A stretch of DNA of 64,000 nucleotides, taken from an uncultured Roseiflexaceae bacterium (GTDB taxonomy: Bacteria; Chloroflexota; Chloroflexia; Chloroflexales; Roseiflexaceae). Shown here in pieces: positions 1 to 7,972 of the stretch. The DNA lies in the NCBI GenBank assembly GCA_937988885.1, contig CALKHR010000022.1, positions 1 through 64,000 on the forward strand. The letters are read 5' to 3'. A model generated the notes under the pieces. The model did no database searches, had not been told where the DNA came from, and worked only from the letters and a program-made list of their open reading frames with translations. Both the position numbers and the translations under genes were made by a program. Position 1 is the stretch's first letter, and every line of letters starts with the position of its first letter.

Positions 1-415
1 TATCGTTACTGTGCGTTGTACGTCCATGTGTTCTATTATACGACTAAGAGTAACAAAACGTAAGGCTTGGTGGGCATTGGAGGGCGGCATTCCCTCGCCA
101 GCGAAAGCAGGCGGTCCTCTGCCGCAATTTTTATGGATCTTTCGTTCTTCACTCGAAGTTGATTACAACTGCTGGGACTTGATGTTTCTTTTTAGCGAGC
201 TAAGCACACTCTACATGTTTTGCATCGTATTTATTTCGTAATACAACTAATTATGGATCAGGATCTCATCCTTGCTATTGATTTTCTCGTTATGCCTGGC
301 GGAGAGTGTTACCAAGCCCTAGAATCCTTCGTCTTTGCTCATCGATTGGTAGTGTGATCGTCTGCAGATTGGCGATCATACTGCCAAGGGACGTGATTGT
401 GACTATGGGCAAAGG
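1..415. other. Intergenic region without a recognised gene
   Basis: No reading frame here has a plausible ribosome site together with a recognisable protein. One 76-codon open frame near the left edge has no family features and is probably chance. The stretch is richer in A+T than the genes to its right and probably carries the promoter of the secreted protein that follows, but I cannot pick a convincing -35/-10 pair. Confidence 0.4.
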
Positions 416-2665
416 ATGGACATGAAGTATCGGTTACTCGAACAATCCTCTCTCCGTAGACTCATTTTTAGCTTTGTGCTGCTGAGTATCATCGTATCGT
501 ATGCTCCACAATCGGCACAAGCAAGCCAACTAGAGGCTTCGGCGGCCCTACCGCTGAGCCAAACGAATCCGCAACAAACCGTGTTTCTGCCCTTGGTCGC
601 GCAGGACAGTGGCACCCACAGCGTCGATCTGATCGCGGCGGCTCAGGCGCGCGGCGAGATCTCGAGCGAGACGGCGTTACTGTACCAGGTCTTCGCCGTG
701 TTTGGCGATGATCGGCTGCCCGCCAAGTATCGCGGCACTTCGAGCGGTCCGAGCGATGTGGAAGTGTCTCAATTGGTGCGCGAGCAGTACCACACCCTTT
801 CGGCGCAGGCCAAGGCCACGCTCGAACCGTTCCTGATGCCGCCGTATCACAGTGGCAGTTGGTGGGATCTGCAACAACAGAAGCAGCGACGCGCGGTTGC
901 GCCCCAAGCCGAGCAGCCGAGCGAGTGGCGCTGCGGTGGTTTGGGTAATGTCAAAGACCCGCTGTTCAACGAGTGGTCGTACCTCGATAGCGCCAACGGC
1001 GAAGTGCGCATCTGGTGGCAGAAGCGCTATCCTCAAGATGCTGCGATGGCCAAACTCTATCTTGAGAAGGTCGACGCGATTTGGCTGAAATTGCATATGT
1101 TGATGGGCCGTCAGCCGCCATCCGATGAGGGCAGCTCCAAGCTCTGTCGAGGCGGCAACAACCGCTACGACATTTCGCTTGTCGATCTCGGCGCGAACGG
1201 CGAGACGTGGCCCTACGAGTATACAGCAGGCGGACCAACTCCCTCGTATATTTTGCTGCGGCGCGGCGCTGCGTACGGCACGCTGATCCACGAGCTGATG
1301 CACGCCTTCCAGTTCGCTTTCGCGCGAAAAGGGACTTGGAGCGAATATACGTGGTGGGCTGAGGCGACCGCCACATGGGCTGTGCAGTATGTGGACCCGA
1401 CTCTGAACCACGAGCATGGCTACGCGGATGGCTTTTTAAAGCGGCCCGACATGGCATTGGAGGAGGTTCTGGGCGGCGACTCTGGTGTCGCAGCAACGCA
1501 TCACTACGGCGCGTATCTTTTCCCCTGGTTTATCCAAACCCGTATCGGCGAGGGATGGATTCGTACTTCGTGGGAGCGCTTCGCTACCGAGCCCAATTCG
1601 CTCAAGGTGGTCAACGAGTTGATTCCAGGCGGCTTTAAGCAGCAGTGGCCCGATTTCACGCTACGCATGCTCAACCGCCCGCCGATGGACGATTTCACGA
1701 AAGCCGATCGGATGATCGTTCAGAGCACGTTGCAGGGCGATGAGGTTGTTGCGCTGAATGGCGCGAGAGAGCGCGCGTACGAACTGGATGGGAACGTGAA
1801 GCATCTGGCTAGCCAAGCCTATCGCTTCACGTTCAACGATCTGAGCGCGCGTTCGGTGACCTTCGTGAACCCGCTGTTCGAGCAGGAGCAACTCACCGCC
1901 GAGATCCGCGCCCTGGTTAAGATCAATGGCAAGTGGGCCGAGGAGGATTGGACGGATGCGCCGTGGCGCTCGTTCTGCCGCGATGTGAAGGCTGAGCGGG
2001 TCGAGGAATTGATGATCGTCATCAGCAATAACGAATGGCAGAATCGCAACCACAAGCTTCATTTCACCAAGCCGCCCCGTCTGATCGCCACCAATGTGGC
2101 CTGCCGTGGCTGGGATTTCACGGTGACGGCGAAGATGACCGAATCGGGCGATACGTTCAATTCGCAGGAGGAGACCGTCACAACGGGTCGTTGGCTGCGC
2201 GATATCCTCGATGGCGATGATGGCATGGGCCGACCGTTTGAGCACTATCAGGCCAAAGACGTGAAGGCGACCTGGAAGCACACTGGCACCGAGGGCGGCT
2301 GTTCAGGCTCGGGCAGTGGCTCTGTCACGCTGCCGGGTGCCGATCAGACGTGGCTCACGATCTGGACGACGGGCCTGGATTTGACCGGGCGGACGTATGT
2401 GCCTGGTCGGCGTGTGTACAACGGCTTCGGTACCGATGTGGAGGTGTGGGGCAATGTAACGGTGCCGTACAACTGTGGGGATGATTCGTTCCCTCGCTCG
2501 TTGGTGACGCTGGGGCATTGGTTCCGCACCGAGACGGTGCCGACGCAATCGGTCAGCGCCGATGGCAAGGAGATCAAAGGCACTTTCGTCGAGATCGAGA
2601 CCGATGAGGGTTACAACCGCACCCTCACGTACACTTGGACGATGACGGCGCTACCGCCCGAATAA
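416..2665 (+). CDS. Secreted HELMH zinc-metallopeptidase-like protein
   Basis: A 749-residue exported protein. Residues about 12-37 form a signal peptide (hydrophobic FSFVLLSIIVSYA, then small residues). A HELMH motif at residues 292-296 fits the HExxH zinc site of metallopeptidases, and Glu316 in WWAEATATW, 20 residues later, could be the third ligand as in gluzincins. Beyond about residue 450 there is no family I recognise; a Gly/Ser-rich GSGSGSVTL stretch lies near residue 630. There are two candidate starts, at 416 and 422; AAAGGA is better spaced for 422. The gene is monocistronic and followed by a strong terminator. Peptidase activity is inferred from the motif only, and the substrate is unknown. 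Confidence 0.7.
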   Translation: MDMKYRLLEQSSLRRLIFSFVLLSIIVSYAPQSAQASQLEASAALPLSQTNPQQTVFLPLVAQDSGTHSVDLIAAAQARGEISSETALLYQVFAVFGDDRLPAKYRGTSSGPSDVEVSQLVREQYHTLSAQAKATLEPFLMPPYHSGSWWDLQQQKQRRAVAPQAEQPSEWRCGGLGNVKDPLFNEWSYLDSANGEVRIWWQKRYPQDAAMAKLYLEKVDAIWLKLHMLMGRQPPSDEGSSKLCRGGNNRYDISLVDLGANGETWPYEYTAGGPTPSYILLRRGAAYGTLIHELMHAFQFAFARKGTWSEYTWWAEATATWAVQYVDPTLNHEHGYADGFLKRPDMALEEVLGGDSGVAATHHYGAYLFPWFIQTRIGEGWIRTSWERFATEPNSLKVVNELIPGGFKQQWPDFTLRMLNRPPMDDFTKADRMIVQSTLQGDEVVALNGARERAYELDGNVKHLASQAYRFTFNDLSARSVTFVNPLFEQEQLTAEIRALVKINGKWAEEDWTDAPWRSFCRDVKAERVEELMIVISNNEWQNRNHKLHFTKPPRLIATNVACRGWDFTVTAKMTESGDTFNSQEETVTTGRWLRDILDGDDGMGRPFEHYQAKDVKATWKHTGTEGGCSGSGSGSVTLPGADQTWLTIWTTGLDLTGRTYVPGRRVYNGFGTDVEVWGNVTVPYNCGDDSFPRSLVTLGHWFRTETVPTQSVSADGKEIKGTFVEIETDEGYNRTLTYTWTMTALPPE

Positions 2666-2683
2666 GGGTAACTTCTCTCGCAA

Positions 2684-2728
2684 GCGCGCTCCATTCGGCA
2701 GGGCTGGATGGAGCGCGTTCTTTGTTTG
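2684..2728 (+). terminator. Rho-independent terminator
   Basis: Perfect 10-bp stem, CGCGCTCCAT at 2685-2694 with ATGGAGCGCG at 2708-2717, followed by the T-rich tract TTCTTTGTTTG. It lies 20 bases downstream of the secreted metallopeptidase-like gene. Confidence 0.75.
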
Positions 2729-3187
2729 AGTGCTACTTCGTTTTGGGCTTCGAGTATCTTCGAGATGACAGCATTTTTCATTGTTTTCTTTGCTTTTACG
2801 TCGAGATCTCTCACTTCGCCTGACGGCTTGTTCGAGATGACAGCGTTTTTCGATGTTGAGATCCTTCATTTTGCCTGATGGTTCATTCAGCAGGGCTGTG
2901 TGTTTTAATGTTTTATCGGAGAAATCCTTTTTACCATCTTTGAAATCTGTGTAATCTGTGGATGAATCCCCACATCATTGACAAGTGCGGGCCGTTCGCA
3001 TACGATTCGCGGCGCGCGGCCCACTACATCCCCGCCATTGCCGCGCCGCTGCCGTTTGCCACCCCAATGATGCAAAGAGGCACACATGGCTTAAACTCTT
3101 TACACATCGCGCCACAACTTCTCTCGTTCCTCACGGATTCCATCACATCGCAAGCAAGCGTTTTGAGAACAGAAGGACAATGCAACC
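2729..3187. repeat. Gene-free gap with dispersed repeat copies
   Basis: No gene is evident. The block at 2803-2845 (GAGATCTCTCACTTCGCCTG, then CGGCTTGTTCGAGATGACAG) recurs inverted at 43618-43660 with only a few differences, and shorter TTCGAGATGACAG pieces occur at about 2759 and 2832. The phrase ATCTGTGTAATCTGTGGATG near 2944-2963 also looks repetitive. The right end is probably the leader of the SDR gene. Confidence 0.55.
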
Positions 3188-3967
3188 ATGGGTATGCTCG
3201 ACAACAAAGTCGCCTTTATCACTGGCGCAGCGAGTGGGATTGGGGCCGGCACCGCCGAACGGTTCGCGCAGGAAGGAGCGCGCGTGGTGATCGCCGATGT
3301 GCAGGTTGCACTTGGCGAGCAATTACGCGATTCGATAATTGAGCGTGGCGGCCACGCCATTTTCGTTGAGTGTGATGTGAGCCAGCCCGCGTCGGTGCAG
3401 CACGCCATCGAGGCGACGGTGGCCGAGTTCGGGCGGCTGGATGTGGTGTTCGCGAATGCGGGCATCAACGGGGTGTTCGCGCCGATCGAGGAGATTCTGC
3501 CGGAGGAGTGGGATAAGACGATCAACATCAATCTGAAGGGCACGTACCTCACGTTGCACTACGCCGTCCCGCACTTGAAGCGGGCCGGAGGCGGGAGCAT
3601 CATCATCACCAGCAGCGTGAACGGCTCGCGGGTGTTCTTCAACGCTGGCACGAGTGTCTACAGCGCCTCAAAAGCCGGACAGTTGTCGCTGATGAAGAGC
3701 ATGGCGCTTGAGCTTGGTCGCCACAACATCCGCTGCAATGCGATCTGCCCGGGCGCGATCCGCACGAATATCGGCGAGCGCACCGAGATACGCAACACAG
3801 CCTCGATCGGTTTGCAGATCCAGTTCCCGAACGGCAGTCCGGCGCTGAACCAGGGCCGCGCCACGCCGAGCGAGGTGGCCGATGCGTGTCTGTTCTTAGC
3901 CTCGGATCTGAGCCGCCATGTCTCGGGGGTGGAGTTGTTTGTGGATGGTGGCGCTTCGCTGTTGTGA
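3188..3967 (+). CDS. SDR family NAD(P)-dependent oxidoreductase
   Basis: A 259-residue classical short-chain dehydrogenase/reductase, the family's normal length. The nucleotide-binding motif TGAASGIG is at residues 12-19, NAG is in the fourth strand (VVFANAGIN), and the catalytic Ser and Tyr158-x3-Lys162 (YSASK) are all present. Asp after the second strand (VVIADVQ) favours NAD(H) over NADP(H). The C-terminus VELFVDGGASLL is the usual substrate-loop/dimer end. An AAGGA ribosome site precedes the ATG. It faces the peptide transporter operon and shares a terminator hairpin with it. The substrate (alcohol, sugar or acyl carbonyl) cannot be told from sequence. Confidence 0.9.
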   Translation: MGMLDNKVAFITGAASGIGAGTAERFAQEGARVVIADVQVALGEQLRDSIIERGGHAIFVECDVSQPASVQHAIEATVAEFGRLDVVFANAGINGVFAPIEEILPEEWDKTININLKGTYLTLHYAVPHLKRAGGGSIIITSSVNGSRVFFNAGTSVYSASKAGQLSLMKSMALELGRHNIRCNAICPGAIRTNIGERTEIRNTASIGLQIQFPNGSPALNQGRATPSEVADACLFLASDLSRHVSGVELFVDGGASLL

Positions 3968-4032
3968 GGCATGGCTGCGCCTGGCTGATGTGTGGCCCAC
4001 GCTGAGCACATCGGGCGCAATTGGTTTGGTGG

Positions 4033-4060
4033 AGCGCTAGCGCATCATCGCGCTAGCGCT
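4033..4060. terminator. Bidirectional terminator hairpin
   Basis: Perfect 11-bp inverted repeat, AGCGCTAGCGC and GCGCTAGCGCT with a 6-base loop, placed between the convergent SDR and transporter ATPase genes. A weak T-rich stretch follows on both strands. Confidence 0.6.
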
Positions 4061-4067
4061 TCTGATT

Positions 4068-4925
4068 TCAGGCCGGAACCTGCCAAGGAAAGGCGCGCTG
4101 TTTGTTGGGGCGCGGGATGAACGGCACACTCTCGATCAGCGTGCGCGTATACTCCTCCTTCGGCGCGCGGAAGATCTCCTCGGCTGGCGCGTATTCGACG
4201 ACTTTGCCCTGGTACATCACGGCGATGCGGTCGCTCATATGCTCGATGACGGCCAGGTTGTGCGAGATAAACACGTACGACAAGCCCAATTGCTCCTGAA
4301 GGTCTTGCAGCAGGCGCAGGATCTGGGCTTGGATCGAGACATCCAAAGCCGAGACGGGCTCGTCGCAGATCAACAGTTTGGGGTTGAGCGCGAGCGCGCG
4401 GGCGATGCCGATGCGCTGCTGCTGGCCGCCCGAGAACTCGAACGGGAAGGCGTTGGCCGCCGCTGTATCGAGGCCGACGAGTTCGAGCAATTCGTGGACG
4501 CGCCGCTGCCGCTCGCGTTGTGTACCAACTTTGTGGATGATCAGCGGGTCCTCGATCGCCTGCGCGACGGTCATCATTGGGTTGAGGCTAGCCAGCGGGT
4601 CTTGGAAGATCATTTGAATGTCGCGGCGCTTCTCGCGCAGGGCTTTTGCGTTCAGCGCGGTGAAGTTGATGCCGTCGAACCAGATCGTGCCCTCTTCGGG
4701 ATCGTAGAGCCGCACGATGCAGCGCGAGAGGGTCGATTTGCCGGAGCCACTCTCGCCCACGATGCCGAGCGTTTCGCCGGGCATCAACTCGACCGAAGCG
4801 TCTTGCACAGCGGCGAAGCGGGTGCGGCCACGGGGGAAGTATTTCGTTACGTGCTCGACGCGCAACAGCGGCTCTTTGCCGTTCGCCGATGTGTGCGCGT
4901 TAAACGTGGACTTGTTCAGCAACAT
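4068..4925 (-). CDS. Peptide ABC transporter ATP-binding protein (OppF/DppF-like)
   Basis: A 285-residue ATPase powering a peptide importer at the inner face of the membrane. Walker A is GESGSGKST, the Q-loop is MIFQDPLASLNP, the signature is FSGGQQQRIGIARAL, Walker B is LLICDEPVSALD and the switch histidine is in FISHNLAV. It ends soon after the ABC domain and lacks the Cys-containing oligopeptide C-terminal region present in the neighbouring ATPase, so it is somewhat short. The start has a GAGGTGATG ribosome site and overlaps the end of the upstream ATPase gene by 26 bases, indicating translational coupling. It is the last gene of the five-gene operon. Confidence 0.93.
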   Translation of the reverse strand: MLLNKSTFNAHTSANGKEPLLRVEHVTKYFPRGRTRFAAVQDASVELMPGETLGIVGESGSGKSTLSRCIVRLYDPEEGTIWFDGINFTALNAKALREKRRDIQMIFQDPLASLNPMMTVAQAIEDPLIIHKVGTQRERQRRVHELLELVGLDTAAANAFPFEFSGGQQQRIGIARALALNPKLLICDEPVSALDVSIQAQILRLLQDLQEQLGLSYVFISHNLAVIEHMSDRIAVMYQGKVVEYAPAEEIFRAPKEEYTRTLIESVPFIPRPNKQRAFPWQVPA

Positions 4926-5901
4926 GATGCATCACCTCATCGGCGTGGTGGCAGGCCACCGTATGATCGGCTTCAACTTGGCGCAGTACGGGCTTCTCGT
5001 TGCGGCAGCGCTCGGTGACGAAGCGGCAGCGCGGCGCGAACGGGCAGCCAGTGTGCAAGGTCATAGCGCTGGGTGGCATGCCAGGGATGGGCTGGATGGG
5101 AGTTTTGCCATGCCCGATCTCCATGGTGCTCTCCATCAGGCCGAGCGCGTAGGGGTGCGCTGTGTTAGTGACGAGCTGCTCGACGGTGGCCAGTTCCACG
5201 ATCTCGCCCGCGTACATCACGGCGATGCGCTTGCAGTGGTTGGTGGCCACTCCGAGGTCGTGGGTGATCATGATCATCGCCATGCCGATCTCTTTGCGCA
5301 GATCATCGAGCAATGAGAGCACTTGGGCCTGCACGGTCACGTCGAGCGCAGTGGTTGGCTCATCGGCCACCAGCAGTTGGGGGTTGAGGGCCAATGCCAG
5401 GGCGATCATCACGCGTTGGCGCATACCACCCGAGAACTGGTAGGGGTAGTCGTCAAAGCGTTGCTCGGGGTTTTGGATGCCGACGCGGCGCAACAGCTCG
5501 ATGCCCCGCGCTCTGGCCTCCTCGGGCGAGTAGAGCCTGCGGATGAGCATGCTTTCGGTGATCTGCTTGCCGATGCGCATGATCGGGTTGAGGCTGGTCA
5601 TTGGGTCTTGGAAGATCATGCCGACATCGCGGCCCCGCACTTCGCGCAGTTCTTGCTGGCTCATCTTCAGCAGGTCTTCGCCGTTGAGCTTGGCGGAGCC
5701 CCGCACAACGCGACCGTTGCGGGCGATCAGCCCAAGCAGGGAGAGCATAGCGACGGATTTGCCGGAGCCGCTTTCGCCCACGATGCCGAGGCTCTCGCCT
5801 GCCTCGAGTTTGAACGAGATGCCGTTGACTGCGTGGACGGTGCCGCCGGGGCGCTTAAATTCGACCCACACGTCTTCGACTTCGAGCAGGGGTATCGACA
5901 T
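4900..5901 (-). CDS. Peptide ABC transporter ATP-binding protein (OppD/DppD-like)
   Basis: A 333-residue ATPase pairing with the OppF-like subunit. Walker A is GESGSGKS, the Q-loop is MIFQDPMTSLNP, the signature is FSGGMRQRVMIALAL, Walker B is LLVADEPTTALD and the switch is ITHDLGV. The C-terminal part carries GCPFAPRC, the Cys-rich oligopeptide/dipeptide transporter tail that can bind an Fe-S cluster in some members. The start codon directly abuts the stop codon of the permease gene upstream, and the end overlaps the next ATPase gene, so the genes are translated as a unit. Substrates are probably di- or oligopeptides; nickel or sugar specificity cannot be excluded. Confidence 0.93.
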   Translation of the reverse strand: MSIPLLEVEDVWVEFKRPGGTVHAVNGISFKLEAGESLGIVGESGSGKSVAMLSLLGLIARNGRVVRGSAKLNGEDLLKMSQQELREVRGRDVGMIFQDPMTSLNPIMRIGKQITESMLIRRLYSPEEARARGIELLRRVGIQNPEQRFDDYPYQFSGGMRQRVMIALALALNPQLLVADEPTTALDVTVQAQVLSLLDDLRKEIGMAMIMITHDLGVATNHCKRIAVMYAGEIVELATVEQLVTNTAHPYALGLMESTMEIGHGKTPIQPIPGMPPSAMTLHTGCPFAPRCRFVTERCRNEKPVLRQVEADHTVACHHADEVMHHVAEQVHV

Positions 5902-6795
5902 TTAGCGCTCTCCTTTCGCGTTGAAGATCTCCTGTAGGCCGTCGCCGAACCAGGTGAAGGCCAGCAAGGTGAGGCTGAACAGCAGCGTGGGCCAGATCGC
6001 CAGGTAGGGGAAGCCGCGCATTTTGTTGATGCCGAGTTGGATGAGGTTGCCCCACGATGGCTCGGGCGGGCGGATGCCGACGCCGATCACCGAGAGTCCG
6101 GCCTCGGCGATCATGGCGTAGGGGATACCGAAGCTGAGCGCGACCGCGATCGGGCCAAGGATGTTCGGCAGCACGTACTTCGTGATGACGTGTTGTTCGC
6201 TGGCGCCGAGCGTGCGGGCAGCGTGCACGTATTCCTGGTTCTTGAGCGCCAGCACTTGGCCGCGAATCAGGCGGGCGTAGCCGGCCCAGCCGGTGATCGC
6301 CAGCGCGATCACGATGGTGGTCACGCTTTGGCCAAGGTTGGTGGCCAGGATGACGGCGAGCAGGATGGCCGGGAAGGAGTTGAAGATCTCGACCAAACGC
6401 ATCAGGATGGTATCGGTCCAGCCGCCCCGCATGCCCGAGATCGAGCCGATCACGGCGCCGATCAGCAGTGAGAGCGCTGACGCACCCAGGCCCACGATCG
6501 CGGCGGTGCGTACCGCGTAGATCACACGGCTCAATTGGTCGCGCCCGAGGTCATCGGTGCCGAAGATATGCTCGGCGCTGGGGGGTTGCCAGGTGTTGCG
6601 TAGGTTTTGATCGTTGTAGTGGTAGGGCGCGATCCAGGGCGCAAAAATAGCGATGAGGATGAAGATGATAACGAGAACCAAGCCTATCACGGCCATCGTG
6701 TTGCGTCGATAACGTCGCCAAAAGACTTGAAGAAGCGTTTCGGGCTGGGGTACTGTATCAACGGCTGTCGGTGAAAGTGTTTTAGATACCGCCAT
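5902..6795 (-). CDS. Peptide ABC transporter permease (OppC/DppC-like)
   Basis: A 297-residue inner-membrane subunit. It has an N-terminal cytoplasmic tail, a first membrane segment at about 35-57 (AVIGLVLVIIFILIAIF), an extracytoplasmic loop with the IFGTDDLGRDQLSRV motif typical of DppC, then five more segments. The coupling-helix motif for the ATPases is in the stretch EYVHAARTLGASEQHVITKY. Its stop abuts the OppD-like start with no gap, and it follows the other permease gene by 75 bases. Together the two permeases form the translocation pore for peptides delivered by the lipoprotein encoded at the head of the operon. Confidence 0.93.
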   Translation of the reverse strand: MAVSKTLSPTAVDTVPQPETLLQVFWRRYRRNTMAVIGLVLVIIFILIAIFAPWIAPYHYNDQNLRNTWQPPSAEHIFGTDDLGRDQLSRVIYAVRTAAIVGLGASALSLLIGAVIGSISGMRGGWTDTILMRLVEIFNSFPAILLAVILATNLGQSVTTIVIALAITGWAGYARLIRGQVLALKNQEYVHAARTLGASEQHVITKYVLPNILGPIAVALSFGIPYAMIAEAGLSVIGVGIRPPEPSWGNLIQLGINKMRGFPYLAIWPTLLFSLTLLAFTWFGDGLQEIFNAKGER

Positions 6796-6870
6796 AATGA
6801 TCTTCTCCTGCGAACAGTGTAGATAGTGTCGATTCAGAGAGTCGGCACGATCTCCGCTTGGCGGGCCGTG

Positions 6871-7875
6871 TTAGGCTTCGAGCTTGATGCGCGGATCGAG
6901 CACGCTATAGAGGATATCGGCGAGCAAGTTCGCCAACATCACGCCGAGCGCCAGCACGACGACGCTCGTGATCATGAGCGGATAATCGCGGGCGGCGAGC
7001 GCCGTTGCGAATAGTTGGCCAATACCTGGGATGCGGAAGATGCTCTCGATCCACACCGAACCGACCAGCGCGTAGGCGATCTGCGGCGCGGTGGTGGTAA
7101 CGACCGGGATCAGCGAGTTGCGCAGGGCGTGTCGCATAATCACGAGTTGTTCGGGCACACCTTTGGAGCGGGCGGTGCGGATGAACTCTTGGCTCATTGT
7201 CTCGGCCACCTGGTTGCGCGTGAACCGCGCGATGCCCGCGATCGGGCCGAGCGCTAAGGTCAGCACAGGCAGTATCAACTCCTGCGGTTTGGGAGTCGGT
7301 GTCGACCAACCGCCACCCGGCAGGATATTCCACACGCGCCCGGCGAAGATCAGGATCAGCATAATCGCCAGCACATAGACGGGCACGACTTGGCCGATCA
7401 TCGAGAAGCCCGTGACGATGTAATCGATCCAGGTGTTGCGGCGGAACCCGGCCAACACGCCCATGGGGATGCCGACAACCAGCGCCAGGCCGATGCCGAG
7501 CAGCACGATGATGAGCGTGCGGGGCAGTCGTTCGCGCACCATATCTTCGATCAGCACACTTGGGGTTTGGAATGAAGGGCCGAATTTAAAGGTGGCAGCT
7601 TTCGATATATAGACCCAAATTTGTTGATACAACGGTTTATTCAGACCATAGCGCTCTTCAAACAACGCACGTTGCACACGATACGCTTCGCTATTTTGAT
7701 TGATCTGGGTGGACATGGTTTGGTAGGCGCGCTGGGTGTCGAGATAGTTACCCGGCGCGTAGCGCAACAGCGTGTAGGAGATGCTGATAATCACTACCAG
7801 CGAGATCGCCATCATCGCGAAGCGCTTGATGAGAAAAATGAGAAAGGAGAGGCCTAGCATAGCGATACCTTTCAA
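6871..7875 (-). CDS. Peptide ABC transporter permease (OppB/DppB-like)
   Basis: A 334-residue permease. Residues 10-35 form the first membrane segment; a long periplasmic loop holds the ERYGLNKPLYQQ motif characteristic of DppB/OppB; five further segments follow, with the EAA-type coupling loop FIRTARSKGVPEQLVIMRHA. The first ATG gives MKGIAML; an internal ATG five codons on is also possible. It sits directly downstream of the binding-protein gene, separated from it by a strong hairpin that may reduce read-through so that more binding protein than permease is made. Confidence 0.92.
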   Translation of the reverse strand: MKGIAMLGLSFLIFLIKRFAMMAISLVVIISISYTLLRYAPGNYLDTQRAYQTMSTQINQNSEAYRVQRALFEERYGLNKPLYQQIWVYISKAATFKFGPSFQTPSVLIEDMVRERLPRTLIIVLLGIGLALVVGIPMGVLAGFRRNTWIDYIVTGFSMIGQVVPVYVLAIMLILIFAGRVWNILPGGGWSTPTPKPQELILPVLTLALGPIAGIARFTRNQVAETMSQEFIRTARSKGVPEQLVIMRHALRNSLIPVVTTTAPQIAYALVGSVWIESIFRIPGIGQLFATALAARDYPLMITSVVVLALGVMLANLLADILYSVLDPRIKLEA

Positions 7876-7927
7876 TCACAGGTTGCAGGTGATACATTCG
7901 CGATATGCTTGCGCTTGTGTGCGGCGT

Positions 7928-7955
7928 GGCGGGCACGATTCGCATCGTGCCCGCC
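7928..7955 (-). terminator. Intra-operon hairpin between binding protein and permease
   Basis: A perfect 12-bp inverted repeat, GGCGGGCACGAT and ATCGTGCCCGCC with a TCGC loop, lies in the short gap between the substrate-binding-protein gene and the permease genes. It has no T-run, so it may act as an RNA-stabilising or partial attenuation hairpin rather than a full terminator. Confidence 0.6.
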
Positions 7956-7972
7956 GTGCTCAAGCAGCTAAG

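Noticed and set aside
11..241. 76-codon frame at the left edge
   Set aside because: No ribosome site, no family, no useful context.
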